From positions 62,001 through 126,000 of the forward strand of contig NZ_JABELE010000013.1 in the NCBI RefSeq assembly GCF_013009345.1: a DNA stretch of 64,000 bases. Direction: 5' to 3'. Both the position numbers and the translations under genes were made by a program. Position 1 is the first letter of the stretch. Each line of letters starts with the position of its first letter. The notes beneath the pieces are model-generated. The model worked only from the letters and a program-made list of their open reading frames with translations. It had not been told where the DNA came from and ran no database searches. Origin of the DNA: Acinetobacter geminorum. Its GTDB lineage: Bacteria; Pseudomonadota; Gammaproteobacteria; Pseudomonadales; Moraxellaceae. Shown piece after piece: positions 55,053 through 64,000 of this stretch.

Positions 55053-56174
55053 TTATTTTTCTTCTTTAATTTTAAATAGAACACTCATACCAACCTTTAA
55101 GTCTTTGACAGGATTTTCAGGTACCAGATGTAATTTAAAGCTACGAATATCATAACCTCCAGTTTGGCGAGTCGTTTTAATGGTAGCAAATTCACCTTCA
55201 GCATCAATATTCTTGATTTTAAAATTCACATTCTGATTAAGAGCAGGTATGAATCCTTCAAGGGTTTTATTTTTATAAACAGAGGCATATTGATTTTCAC
55301 CCACGTTTAAACTCACCCATAAATCATCATCTTCTAAAATGCTGACAACAGGCACGCCCATAGCGACTAATTCAGAAGGTTTACCATAAGTTTTTGAAAC
55401 TGTGCCTGAAATAGGTGAGAGTAAACGTGTCTCTTCCTCTAAAGCTTTTGCTTCAGCTACTGCAGCTTTTGCAATTTCAACCTGTGCATCTGCTGTAGAT
55501 TTTTGTTGGCTGGTACTGCCACGTTTTGCACGGGCATATTGCTGATAAGAGGCTTCACTTAATTCTTGAGCAGAAGTTTGTGCAGCAAGCATTTCATCTC
55601 TTCTTTGACGTGAAATGACGCCTTGTCTATATAAATTCTCACCACGTTGGTAAGTAGTTTTGGCAAGGTTTGCTTGTGCTTTCGTACTTTGCCAGTTGGC
55701 ATAAAGAGTATCGATATTTTCTTGTTGAGAACCTCGATCTATCGTAGATTGAAATGCTAAAGCCGATTGTAAGGTAGCCAAGGCTTGTTGCTTTTTAGCT
55801 TCTATTTCAGGGCTAACCAAACGAACAAGGGGCTGGCCTTTGGAAATTTTCTGGCCTTCTTGTACATAAATTTCTTCAATACGACTTGGAACTTTCGTAC
55901 TTACGTGAATAGTTTCAGCTTCAACTCGGCCTTGAAGTTCAATAGGTTTCGGCTGATAGCTTTTCCACAAACCAAAAATAATTAAACCTAATAGGGCAAT
56001 AATAATTACACCAATAATCAGTTTAATTTTAGAGTTTTTAGGTGGTTTTGAATCATCTTTATTTGTGTTTGATTCTTGATGGTCACTAACTTGATCATCT
56101 TTTTGAACTTGGTTGGTTTCTGCCGTATCCGCAACAGGAGAATCTTGTTCTGAATGAGCTGAGTCTTGATTCAT
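55053..56174 (-). CDS. HlyD-family periplasmic adaptor
   Basis: 373 aa. Charged cytoplasmic N-terminus (1-49), one TM helix (about 50-70), then barrel-sandwich and coiled-coil regions (about 85-260) and a beta barrel. There is no lipobox, so it is anchored by its TM helix like HlyD/EmrA. It should connect the two permeases to the TolC-like protein encoded 12 bp upstream. Confidence 0.9.
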   Translation of the reverse strand: MNQDSAHSEQDSPVADTAETNQVQKDDQVSDHQESNTNKDDSKPPKNSKIKLIIGVIIIALLGLIIFGLWKSYQPKPIELQGRVEAETIHVSTKVPSRIEEIYVQEGQKISKGQPLVRLVSPEIEAKKQQALATLQSALAFQSTIDRGSQQENIDTLYANWQSTKAQANLAKTTYQRGENLYRQGVISRQRRDEMLAAQTSAQELSEASYQQYARAKRGSTSQQKSTADAQVEIAKAAVAEAKALEEETRLLSPISGTVSKTYGKPSELVAMGVPVVSILEDDDLWVSLNVGENQYASVYKNKTLEGFIPALNQNVNFKIKNIDAEGEFATIKTTRQTGGYDIRSFKLHLVPENPVKDLKVGMSVLFKIKEEK

Positions 56175-56186
56175 TTTATACTCCCA

Positions 56187-57674
56187 TTAACGAATATAGT
56201 CGGTATGTGGTTGATTGACATAGGCTTTAAACTGGTCCATAGAACCATGGCTTTGTAATAGCGTTGCGAGTGACATGACATATTTATAAGCATTTAAAGC
56301 CATTTCAGTTTTTAACGCACTTAATGCATTTTGCGCATCAATCACTTGGGTTGCTGTACCCATTCCTTCACGAAAAGAAAGTTCTTGGATACGTAGGTTT
56401 TCTTGAGCAGCATTTACGTTTCTTTGTAAAAGCTGATGACTTTGCTGAGCAGAGTTGAGCTCGTTATATGATTTATTCAAAAGAGCTTCAATCTCTTGTT
56501 TAGTTCGTTCAGTCATGAGTTCAGAAGCGTAGCGCTTTAATTCAGCGGCATGAATATTCTTATTTTTATCTACCCCAGAAAATAGGTTGTATTTTGCCAT
56601 TACACCGACAATCCAGTTTTCATTTTCATCAAGCGCATATTCACCAAATGCAAATAGACTTGGTTTTTTTGCGGCTTGTTGAGCTTGAATATTTACGTTA
56701 GCCAGTTGAGTATCCATCTGCATTTTTTGTACAAGGCTAGACTTTTGTGAATAACTGGTTAAAAGTGATTCTAGAGACTGGCTGGGAGTGTTGTTTACAA
56801 ATAATGGTGTACTTAAATCGACATTATTTTGTTGATGTAAAAGATTATTAAGGCTAAAGCGGCTGGCGTTTAAGTTAGCTTGAGCATTTTGTAAAGTACG
56901 TTCTGCATTATTACGAGCGACTTCAAACTGCATGCGTTGCCCTTTACTAATAAATCCTTGTTGTTCCAGCTTTAGGGCATTGCTGTAATGTTTTTGCATC
57001 GCATTAAAGTTAAATAAGCTACTTGCGACCAGCTGCTGCTGTAATTGCACATTAAAGTAACTTTGTACTACTTCAAATCGCTGTATATCTTGTTGTTGTT
57101 GGCTTGAAAGTTCAGAGCGCTGTGCTTGTATATTTGCTATTTTTTTAGCACTGCTGGTTAAGCCACCTGTATAGAGTGGCATTACGACTGAAATAGAAGG
57201 GCGTACCACCTGATCTTCGATAGTCAGGTTTGCGTAATCAGGAAAGCGATTTATACCATCATGTATGGTTTGGTTTGCGCCTTCTTGAACTTGTCCCAGC
57301 ACATCTGATGGAATGACATTGTTCCACTGTGAAAGTTTATCATTTAGCCCTTGGCTTAGATCATTCTCAAGTTTTTGTTTAAAAGAGCCAAGAGGTACAT
57401 CTGTTTCACTATGAAAAGCGTAGGCTCTGACATTTAAATCAACTCTAGGTAATCCGAGGCCCTTTACTGCTTCAGCTTCTAATTGAGATGCTTGCTGTAA
57501 TGCTTGGTTGGCTTGAGTACTGTATGAACTTTTTAAAGCTTGTTGTTCTGCTTCAGCATAACTTAAGCTTCCGGCGTATAAGTGATTAGTGAAAAAAAAG
57601 CCTAAAGCCAAAGCAAGATGTTTGGGTTTAAATGAAAAGGGAAAAATAGACTGTCTATATCGATGTGTTGGCAT
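56187..57674 (-). CDS. TolC-family outer-membrane efflux protein
   Basis: 495 aa from the ATG at 57674, which gives a signal peptide (about 1-34, ending YAG/SLS); an upstream ATG at 57731 gives an unlikely longer leader. Two repeated OEP halves rich in heptad Gln/Leu/Ala helices match the TolC tunnel. First gene of the four-gene export operon. It might also serve the RND pump at 24-28 kb, which lacks a channel, but this is speculation. Confidence 0.9.
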   Translation of the reverse strand: MPTHRYRQSIFPFSFKPKHLALALGFFFTNHLYAGSLSYAEAEQQALKSSYSTQANQALQQASQLEAEAVKGLGLPRVDLNVRAYAFHSETDVPLGSFKQKLENDLSQGLNDKLSQWNNVIPSDVLGQVQEGANQTIHDGINRFPDYANLTIEDQVVRPSISVVMPLYTGGLTSSAKKIANIQAQRSELSSQQQQDIQRFEVVQSYFNVQLQQQLVASSLFNFNAMQKHYSNALKLEQQGFISKGQRMQFEVARNNAERTLQNAQANLNASRFSLNNLLHQQNNVDLSTPLFVNNTPSQSLESLLTSYSQKSSLVQKMQMDTQLANVNIQAQQAAKKPSLFAFGEYALDENENWIVGVMAKYNLFSGVDKNKNIHAAELKRYASELMTERTKQEIEALLNKSYNELNSAQQSHQLLQRNVNAAQENLRIQELSFREGMGTATQVIDAQNALSALKTEMALNAYKYVMSLATLLQSHGSMDQFKAYVNQPHTDYIR

Positions 57675-58059
57675 TTTAAATAACAATTTTTGGCATCCCT
57701 TATAGTTTAAATTTCTTGTTATTAAATTCAATTATCATCTTGTTTATTATACATTTGTATAAAAACATGGTGGTTTTTAGCTCCTTTAATTATTGAATTT
57801 ACTAAGCCAATATTTTTGTAATAGCTATCAAGGTATGTGAAATGATAATCACAAGTCAAGTTGATCTTTTTGCTTAAAAATTTTTTTAAATGAGGAAGCT
57901 GGTCATTAAAACTAAGTAAATAACGACACCAATAATTGAAAAAATAAAGCTAAATACAGTCCAGCATTGAAATATTTACTTGAGAAGCTGCTGCAAGCTT
58001 AAGCAATCTGTGGTTAAATGCCATTTTTATTGTGTTTGACTTTATACAAGGGAAAAATC
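57675..58059. other. Divergent intergenic region tolC-like / serC
   Basis: About 385 bp, AT-rich, no gene seen. CAAGGGAAA about 8 nt before the ATG is the serC RBS. Confidence 0.45.
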
Positions 58060-59139
58060 ATGCGCGCGTACAATTTCTGTGCTGGTCCTGCTGCATTACC
58101 TACTGCCGTTTTAGAAAAAGCTCAACAAGAATTGTTGGATTGGCAAGGTAAAGGTCTATCCATCATGGAAATGAGTCACCGTAGTGCTGACTATGTTGCT
58201 GTGGCTGAAAAAGCTGAAGCAGATTTACGCAAGTTAATGAACATTCCAGAAAACTATAAAGTACTGTTTTTACAAGGTGGTGCGTCATTACAATTTTCTG
58301 CGATTCCTTTAAACCTTCTAGGTGAGAACAGTAAAGCCGATTATATTCACACCGGCATCTGGTCTGAAAAAGCTTTAAAAGAAGCAAAACGTTATGGCGA
58401 TATTAATGTTGTAGAAGCTGGCATTAAAGTAGATGGCAAGTTCGCAATTTCTGAACAAAGCGAATGGAATTTATCTGACGATGCAGCATATGTACATTAT
58501 GCAGATAATGAAACGATTGGTGGCTTACAGTTCGCAGGAATTCCTGATGTAAAAGCTCCACTTGTTTGTGATTATTCATCAAGTATTTTATCTGCTCCAT
58601 TAGATGTGACCAAGTTTGGTTTAATCTATGCTGGCGCACAAAAAAATATTGGTCCTGCTGGTTTAACAATTGTCATTATTCGTGATGACTTACTTGATCA
58701 AGCTAAACCAGAAATTCCAAGTATTTTAAAATATGGTGACCAAGCCAAAAATGGTTCTATGGTAAATACGCCATCGACTTACGCTTGGTACTTGTCTGGT
58801 TTGGTATTTGAGTGGTTGCTAGAGCAGGGTGGGGTAGAGGCGATCCATAAAGTGAACCTTGAAAAAGCTCAGTTGTTATATGGTTATATCGACTCAAGCG
58901 ATTTCTACAATAACCCGATTGCAATTCCAAACCGTTCAATTATGAATGTACCGTTTACCTTGGCAGATGAAGCTTTAGAAAAGCAATTCTTAAAAGAAGC
59001 GGAAGCTAATCACTTGTTGAATTTAGCTGGACATCGTTCTGTAGGTGGTATGCGTGCAAGTATTTATAATGCCGTACCATTAGAAGGCGTACAGGCTTTA
59101 ATCAACTTTATGGATGATTTTGCAAAGCGTAATGGTTAA
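58060..59139 (+). CDS. serC: Phosphoserine aminotransferase
   Basis: 359 aa from the ATG at 58060 (MRAYNFCAGPAALPT, the family start); the frame is open from 58018. PLP Lys195 in GAQKNIGPAG; the HRSVGGMRASIYNA C-terminal motif binds the substrate phosphate. It converts 3-phosphohydroxypyruvate to phosphoserine, and 4-phosphohydroxythreonine in the PdxB pathway of vitamin B6. Confidence 0.97.
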   Translation: MRAYNFCAGPAALPTAVLEKAQQELLDWQGKGLSIMEMSHRSADYVAVAEKAEADLRKLMNIPENYKVLFLQGGASLQFSAIPLNLLGENSKADYIHTGIWSEKALKEAKRYGDINVVEAGIKVDGKFAISEQSEWNLSDDAAYVHYADNETIGGLQFAGIPDVKAPLVCDYSSSILSAPLDVTKFGLIYAGAQKNIGPAGLTIVIIRDDLLDQAKPEIPSILKYGDQAKNGSMVNTPSTYAWYLSGLVFEWLLEQGGVEAIHKVNLEKAQLLYGYIDSSDFYNNPIAIPNRSIMNVPFTLADEALEKQFLKEAEANHLLNLAGHRSVGGMRASIYNAVPLEGVQALINFMDDFAKRNG

Positions 59140-59150
59140 GCAAATCAAAT

Positions 59151-59180
59151 AAATAAAGCCCTCATTTGAGGGCTTTATTT
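59151..59180. terminator. Terminator after serC
   Basis: AAATAAAGCCCTCA-TT-TGAGGGCTTTATTT, perfect 14-bp arms; it also faces the small gene on the minus strand. Confidence 0.92.
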
Positions 59181-59197
59181 ATTGAATAAGTTATAAA

Positions 59198-59344
59198 TTA
59201 AAAAGGCACTAAACCAAACTGGTGCATGAATATGGCAGCTAAGAACATACCCAAGACAAAAAAGCAAAACGCACCAGTATCGACCTTTACGCGCAGGCTA
59301 CTGGATTGAATGAGGCTGGTAGTTTGTTCGGGTATAATCTTCAT
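59198..59344 (-). CDS. Small 48-aa single-TM protein, candidate
   Basis: ATG at 59342-59344, stop TAA at 59198-59200. The sequence starts MKIIPEQTTSLIQSSSLRVK and continues into one hydrophobic helix (GAFCFFVLGMFLAAIF). It has a cytoplasmic basic segment before the helix (positive-inside). It lies directly downstream of the hypothetical gene on the same strand (33 bp) and ends just before the serC terminator, so it fits an operon. The RBS is weak (TAGG). Unknown function. Confidence 0.55.
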   Translation of the reverse strand: MKIIPEQTTSLIQSSSLRVKVDTGAFCFFVLGMFLAAIFMHQFGLVPF

Positions 59345-59377
59345 TCAATAACCTAATTATTAAAATATTAGTGAAAT

Positions 59378-60319
59378 TCAATTAGTTTCACCCTTTTTAG
59401 CACAAATAGTCGCCTGAATCCAGATATTACCGCGAATATATTCGCCAATATTAAAGTTTTTATACAAATCGTTTTTGGTCGCAATGCGCACTAATATGGC
59501 AGGAAGATCATCTTCTAAAACCAAAGTAACATCATAAAGGGTATATTCTGCCCCCATAAATGTCATAGAGGTTTTACCAACAATATTACCTTGGAACCAG
59601 GCTTCATCTTCTTGACCAAGATTTTCGCCATATAAATACGCAACCATTTTAGAAAAATCAACGGTTACAGGTTCTTGATCTTCTGGACTTTTTGGCTGCC
59701 ATTCATTAATGAGTTCCTGTAAGTTTTCAGGAGCAACACCATTATGTTCAGTTAAAATTGCATTTAATGCACGGTGATGTTTAATCGAAGCTGGGTCATC
59801 AACAATGATTTTTTCACCTGCTGGAACAGGTTCTAATTCATAAGCCCATGCATTAAATTGGACTTGATAGTTTTGATTTTTGTCATATTGACAGTAGTTA
59901 ACACTAAATAAATTATCAAATGCATAAACAGTTGTATTTTTATTTAGTCTTAAACTTAACACGGCTTGTGTAGCAGAGTCACAAGTAATGATGCGTTCAA
60001 TTTTTGCATTATATTGATACGGACTTTCAAAACTTGGGAAGGCTGTTTTAAGCGCACGAGGTTTTTGGTTTTCAACAGCAATAATTTGATTGATGGTAAC
60101 TTTTTGGTCTTGTGGACCTTGAATGAGCCAAAAAGATTGGTCCATGTCTTCTTCATGTTCACACAAACCCATTGGCATTACAGGTGCATCAAGTGCCAGT
60201 CCTAACCATTTTGGTACATCTGTTTCGGGATGGGACGTCAATAGATTCCAATGTTCTCCATGACTACCAAAATTTTGGTCATTTACTTTAATAACTTCTG
60301 GACTGTTTTGATTTTTCAT
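59378..60319 (-). CDS. Conserved-looking cytoplasmic protein, function unknown
   Basis: 313 aa from the ATG at 60319; GTG at 60325 is also open. It has no signal peptide or TM segment and is acidic, with a beta-rich C-terminal half (MTFMGAEYTLYDVTLVLE, YIRGNIWIQATI) resembling an OB or barrel-like domain. I do not recognise a family. Codon use is like the surrounding core genes. Confidence 0.7.
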   Translation of the reverse strand: MKNQNSPEVIKVNDQNFGSHGEHWNLLTSHPETDVPKWLGLALDAPVMPMGLCEHEEDMDQSFWLIQGPQDQKVTINQIIAVENQKPRALKTAFPSFESPYQYNAKIERIITCDSATQAVLSLRLNKNTTVYAFDNLFSVNYCQYDKNQNYQVQFNAWAYELEPVPAGEKIIVDDPASIKHHRALNAILTEHNGVAPENLQELINEWQPKSPEDQEPVTVDFSKMVAYLYGENLGQEDEAWFQGNIVGKTSMTFMGAEYTLYDVTLVLEDDLPAILVRIATKNDLYKNFNIGEYIRGNIWIQATICAKKGETN

Positions 60320-60583
60320 AAGCACGATGCTGTTGGGTTCACATTACTTGTTATATTAAATCGAGGGTGTTTACTATTTTTCAAGTCACCATATGTAAAT
60401 TCTCTTGTAAAAGCGCGTATTTAGTCATTTAAAAAGAAGCGCCGTTTTTATTTATAAGATAAAAGTACTCTTAACTTATAAAAACTTTAAATGTTGAAAT
60501 TAAAAATCAGTTTAATCGTTATTTTTACTCACCTTAGAAGAGCATCTGTTAGACTAATATTTTTAGTGGAAATAGAGAATAAC

Positions 60584-61054
60584 GTGCTGCCATTTAAGCT
60601 ATGGGTAGACGCAGACGCCTTACCGAAAATTTTACGTGAAGTGATTTTACGTGCATCAGACCGTTATCAATTAGAAGTCATTTTTGTTGCTAATCAGAAT
60701 GTTGGTATCACCCCTTCAGTACGAATTAAATCAATACAGGTTTTAAGTGGTGCCGATCAGGCAGATAAAGAAATAGTTGATCGTATGATCGAGAATGACA
60801 TTGTCATTACGCAGGATATTCCTCTGGCAGCTCAGGTGATCGAGAAAGGTGGAGTTGCTATTCATCCCCGTGGTGAAGTTTATACAACTGCGAATGTTAA
60901 AGCGCGTTTACATCTACGTGATTTCATGGATACGCTCCGTGGTGCAGGTGTGCAAACTGGTGGACCGCCTCCTATTTCCGAGCGAGATAAACGTGAATTT
61001 TCAAGTTCATTAGATCAAACGATTTTAAAGCAAAAACGTAAAACAGCTAAGTGA
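60584..61054 (+). CDS. YaiI/YqxD family (UPF0178) protein
   Basis: 156 aa from the GTG at 60584, chosen because homology starts there (LPFKLWVDADALPK); the frame is open upstream to 60491. The family signature DADALPK, then DIVITQDIPLA and the C-terminal TGGPPPISERDKREF are present. The fold is PIN-like, which suggests a nuclease, but activity is not established. It ends 7 bp before the EamA gene. Confidence 0.88.
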   Translation: MLPFKLWVDADALPKILREVILRASDRYQLEVIFVANQNVGITPSVRIKSIQVLSGADQADKEIVDRMIENDIVITQDIPLAAQVIEKGGVAIHPRGEVYTTANVKARLHLRDFMDTLRGAGVQTGGPPPISERDKREFSSSLDQTILKQKRKTAK

Positions 61055-61061
61055 GCATCGC

Positions 61062-61970
61062 ATGCCATCGCAAACCAATTTGGCTCTAACCTATGCCTTG
61101 TTAGTGTTTATCTGGGCAACCACTCCTTTGGCAATTGTCTGGAGTGTGTCTGATCTACATCTGATGTGGGCATTGTTATTACGCTTTTTTATTGCATTGC
61201 CTTTGGCTGTCATCATATTGCTAATTTTAAGAACACCTTTTCCGACGCATCGACAAGCAGTTCATAGCTACATTGCCGGATCTTTTAGCTTAATTGGTTC
61301 TCAAATTTTCACCTATGCCGCGACCCAATATTTAAGTTCAGGCATGATTGCACTTATGTTTGGTTTGGCGCCGATAATGGCAGGACTTATTGGTCGATTT
61401 GCATTTGGCCAACAACTTTATAAGCTGCAATGGTTGGGTATGGCAATTGCGGTCTGTGGGTTAGCTATTATTTGTCTGAGCGGTGCGAATCAGCATGTGC
61501 ATCCGTTTGGTATTGTCCTGATGCTAATCAGTGTGTTTGTTTATTCTTTTTCAATTTTCTGGGTTAAGAAAGTTAATGCTCAGATCCAGCCGATGGCTCA
61601 GGCAACTGGTTCTATTTTAGTGTCTTCTATTTTTGCTAGTTGTTTTATTCCATTTATTTGGCAATATGCACCGACACATTTACCAGAAGCCAAATCTTTA
61701 TTTGCCTTAATTTATACGGTACTTATGGCATCACTCGTTGCCATGTTCTGCTACTTCAAACTTATACAAAATATTCAGGCAACGACTTTATCTTTAACGA
61801 CAGTTATTACCCCTATGTTAGCGATGATCATTGGAGCTGCTTTAAACCATGAACAACTTTCAATTATGGTTTTTGTAGGTGCTTTCATTATCTTGTCTGG
61901 ACTCTTTTTATATTTCTATAAAGACATTCAGGCAAATCGGAACTTTGCTCAACATATGAAGTCTAAATAG
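61062..61970 (+). CDS. EamA/DMT-family transporter
   Basis: 302 aa with ten predicted TM helices in two EamA repeats (about 8-140 and 150-290). The second repeat has the usual TTLSLTTVITPMLAMIIG. Drug/metabolite transporter superfamily; substrate unknown. Likely co-transcribed with the YaiI gene. Confidence 0.87.
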   Translation: MPSQTNLALTYALLVFIWATTPLAIVWSVSDLHLMWALLLRFFIALPLAVIILLILRTPFPTHRQAVHSYIAGSFSLIGSQIFTYAATQYLSSGMIALMFGLAPIMAGLIGRFAFGQQLYKLQWLGMAIAVCGLAIICLSGANQHVHPFGIVLMLISVFVYSFSIFWVKKVNAQIQPMAQATGSILVSSIFASCFIPFIWQYAPTHLPEAKSLFALIYTVLMASLVAMFCYFKLIQNIQATTLSLTTVITPMLAMIIGAALNHEQLSIMVFVGAFIILSGLFLYFYKDIQANRNFAQHMKSK

Positions 61971-62229
61971 GAGAAGATTTGGGTAATTTGTTGAGCTTAT
62001 TCATTAAATTGTTCTAATTCGTAGCGAAATGCATGATCAAATTGATCTCCTAACTTAACTAGTAGAAAATAGCGCAGCAATATAATATTAGGATTGTTAA
62101 GGGAAGATCAGAACTTACTGATTTTTAAACCTTAATACAGCATCTAACGGTATGGCCAAATAGTAGATGTGGGTGCAAGTTGCCATTAACATCTTATATT
62201 TTCCATCAATGACCTTGGATTTAGAAGGT

Positions 62230-63465
62230 ATGTTTAAACCAATCTCACTGTATATAGGGTTGAGATATACTCGCGCAAGACGCAGTAATCATTTTATTTC
62301 TTTTATTGCATTGGTTTCGATGGTCGGTTTGACACTAGGTGTCGCTGTGCTGATTACAGTACTTTCTGTCATGAATGGTTTCGACCGCGAATTGAAAAAC
62401 CGTGTGTTAGGAATGGTGCCGCAAGCAACAGTTTCATCTACACAAATCCTCACGGATTGGCCTGAACTCGTGAAGCGAGTTGAACATCATCCACATGTAA
62501 CAGGGGTTGCACCTTTTACACAATTGCAAGGTATGTTAACTGCGCAAGGGCAAGTCGCCGGTATTATGGTGACGGGTATTGACCCAAAATATGAAAAGAA
62601 TGTCTCTATTATTCAAAATCATATTGTTGCCGGGAGTTTAGATTCACTTAAAAAAGGTGAATTTGGTATTGTTCTTGGTAAAGATATGGCTGATTCATTG
62701 GGCTTACGTCTAAATGATAGTGTGACATTGGTTTTACCAGAAGCAACACCGTCTCCAGCAGGTGTTGTACCTCGTTTCAAGCGTTTTAAAGTGGTTGGTA
62801 TTTTTAGTGTAGGCGCTGAAGTCGACTCTATGGTGGGTTATATCGCCCTATACGATGCTTCAACCTTATTACGCTTACCAGATGGTGCCCAAGGTGTCCG
62901 TTTAAAACTAGATGATATTTTTGCAGCGCCACAAGTTGCTGACGACTTAGTCAAAAGTTTACCAAGCAATTTCTACGCGACGAACTGGACCTATACGCAT
63001 GGTAATTTATTTAATGCCATCCAAATGGAAAAAACTCTAGTCGGTTTATTGCTTGTCCTTATTATTGTGGTTGCAGCATTTAATATTGTTTCATCACTGG
63101 TCATGGTGGTGACTGATAAAAAATCTGATATCGCAATTTTGCGTACATTAGGCGCTTCGCCATCCATGATTACTAAAATCTTTATGGTGCAAGGCACCGT
63201 GATTGGTGTGATTGGTACAGTTGCAGGTACGGTTTTAGGTGTAATTTTAGCTTTAACCATTAGTGATATCATTTCATGGTTTAACAATGTGTTGGGCTTA
63301 AATCTATTTGATGCTTACTTTGTACATTACCTTCCTTCTTATTTAAGATGGCAAGATGTGACGATTATCGTGATTGTTTCTTTACTTTTAAGCTTCTTGG
63401 CGACTATTTATCCGGCACTTCGTGCTGCCAAAGTTCAACCTGCTGAGGCACTGCGCTATGAGTAA
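62230..63465 (+). CDS. lolC: Lipoprotein-releasing ABC transporter permease LolC/E (LolF type)
   Basis: 411 aa from the ATG at 62230, preceded by GAAGG. MacB/LolC layout: TM1 (about 25-50), a large periplasmic domain (about 55-260) and three C-terminal TM helices ending KVQPAEALRYE. It moves outer-membrane lipoproteins from the inner membrane to LolA, with LolD ATPase. Only one permease gene precedes lolD in the window, so it may be the single LolF-type subunit or a LolC with lolE beyond the edge. It overlaps lolD by 8 bp. Confidence 0.9.
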   Translation: MFKPISLYIGLRYTRARRSNHFISFIALVSMVGLTLGVAVLITVLSVMNGFDRELKNRVLGMVPQATVSSTQILTDWPELVKRVEHHPHVTGVAPFTQLQGMLTAQGQVAGIMVTGIDPKYEKNVSIIQNHIVAGSLDSLKKGEFGIVLGKDMADSLGLRLNDSVTLVLPEATPSPAGVVPRFKRFKVVGIFSVGAEVDSMVGYIALYDASTLLRLPDGAQGVRLKLDDIFAAPQVADDLVKSLPSNFYATNWTYTHGNLFNAIQMEKTLVGLLLVLIIVVAAFNIVSSLVMVVTDKKSDIAILRTLGASPSMITKIFMVQGTVIGVIGTVAGTVLGVILALTISDIISWFNNVLGLNLFDAYFVHYLPSYLRWQDVTIIVIVSLLLSFLATIYPALRAAKVQPAEALRYE

Positions 63466-64000
63466 AATTGTTCTAGAAGCGAAAGATATCTATAAACATT
63501 TTGATGACGGTAAATCTAAAGTTGAAGTCATTAAAGGTCTTTCTTTACAAGTTGAAGCAGGGCAGTTTGTTTCTATTGTCGGTGCGAGTGGTTCAGGTAA
63601 AAGTACTTTGCTTCATGTGCTAGGTGGTTTAGAGCAGCCAACTCAAGGGCAAGTATTTTTAAATGGTCAGCGTTTTGATAATTTAGGCGAAGCTGAACGT
63701 GGTTTTCAGCGTAACCAATACCTCGGTTTTGTTTATCAATTTCACCATTTATTACCTGAGTTTTCTGCTCTTGAAAATGTCGCGATGCCTTTAATGCTTC
63801 GTGCAGATAGCCAATTTAAATCGGTAAAAGCGCAAGCTGAATATTTACTTGATCGAGTTGGGTTATCTCATCGTATGGATCATAAGCCAGGTGAGCTTTC
63901 AGGTGGTGAGCGCCAACGTGTGGCGTTAGCGCGTGCTTTAGTCACTAAACCTGCGGTTGTTCTGGCTGATGAACCTACAGGTAATTTAGACCGTAAAACA
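63458..64000 (+). CDS. lolD: Lipoprotein-releasing ABC transporter ATPase LolD (partial, cut by window edge)
   Basis: The first 181 residues are visible. Walker A GASGSGKST (42-50), Q-loop YQF (93-95), signature LSGGERQRVALARA (147-160) and Walker B VVLADEPTG (167-175). Starts inside the lolC end (ATGAGTAA overlap). The remaining part, about 45 residues including the H-loop, lies beyond the window. Confidence 0.95.
   Translation, partial: MSKIVLEAKDIYKHFDDGKSKVEVIKGLSLQVEAGQFVSIVGASGSGKSTLLHVLGGLEQPTQGQVFLNGQRFDNLGEAERGFQRNQYLGFVYQFHHLLPEFSALENVAMPLMLRADSQFKSVKAQAEYLLDRVGLSHRMDHKPGELSGGERQRVALARALVTKPAVVLADEPTGNLDRKT

Noticed and set aside
1..64000. CRISPR array, rRNA operon or replication origin
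   Set aside because: No regularly spaced repeats, rRNA sequence or dnaA-box cluster was noticed in the window.

Overview
The window looks like chromosome of an Acinetobacter, most likely the A. baumannii/calcoaceticus complex. The evidence is an AT-rich sequence, a 904-residue GyrA with an acidic insert in its C-terminal domain, the neighbourhood lptM-lysA-dapF / xerC / etfBA / gyrA / serC / lolCD, and several other genes recognisable as Acinetobacter types (cycA, pdxB-epmA, radA). Species is inferred from memory of gene content, not from a database search.

Region 1 (1-12512) is accessory DNA. It is the visible part of a mobile island whose core is three overlapping minus-strand genes matching the gamma-mobile-trio (GMT) organisation: a 436-aa tyrosine recombinase (gmtY), a 922-aa second recombinase/integrase (gmtZ) and a ~200-aa partner (gmtX). 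A complete greB overlaps the end of gmtX. Downstream on the same strand are a pseudokinase fused to an SF1 (Upf1-type) helicase and a double-HKD phospholipase-D-like nuclease, which form a candidate anti-phage system. A decayed IS3-family element lies further left. The right end of the island sits inside the host greB: only codons from about Tyr48 onward survive (12513-12866), so the element's greB appears to replace the gene it broke. The left end is not in the window.

Region 2 (12956-15460) starts with tRNA-Ser(UGA). An islet of SDR, SnoaL-like and LysR genes is bracketed by a degenerate copy of the tRNA 3' end plus terminator.

Region 3 (15.8-30.2 kb) is a mixed chromosomal and accessory stretch: an orphan MetQ, a DUF389 protein, a TauE exporter, an AT-rich hydrolase, a two-TM protein of unknown function, a truncated histidine phosphatase beside a ROK kinase, a structured non-genic segment, a TetR gene broken by an amber codon, a TetR-controlled RND pump (MFP + RND, no outer-membrane gene) with a perfect 31-bp palindrome between regulator and pump, a nitroreductase and a glycerate kinase.

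Region 4 (30.6-64 kb) is largely core: a YdeP-type molybdenum oxidoreductase with its sulfurtransferase fdhD, ykvA, pdxB-epmA, a Tim44-domain protein, radA, an AGCS symporter, cycA, lptM-lysA-dapF, a small hydrolase, a LysE exporter, xerC, etfBA, gyrA (quinolone-sensitive type at Ser81 and Glu85), a TolC-HlyD-permease-permease export operon without an ATPase, serC, small and hypothetical genes, a YaiI-family protein, an EamA transporter, and lolC with the start of lolD cut by the window edge.
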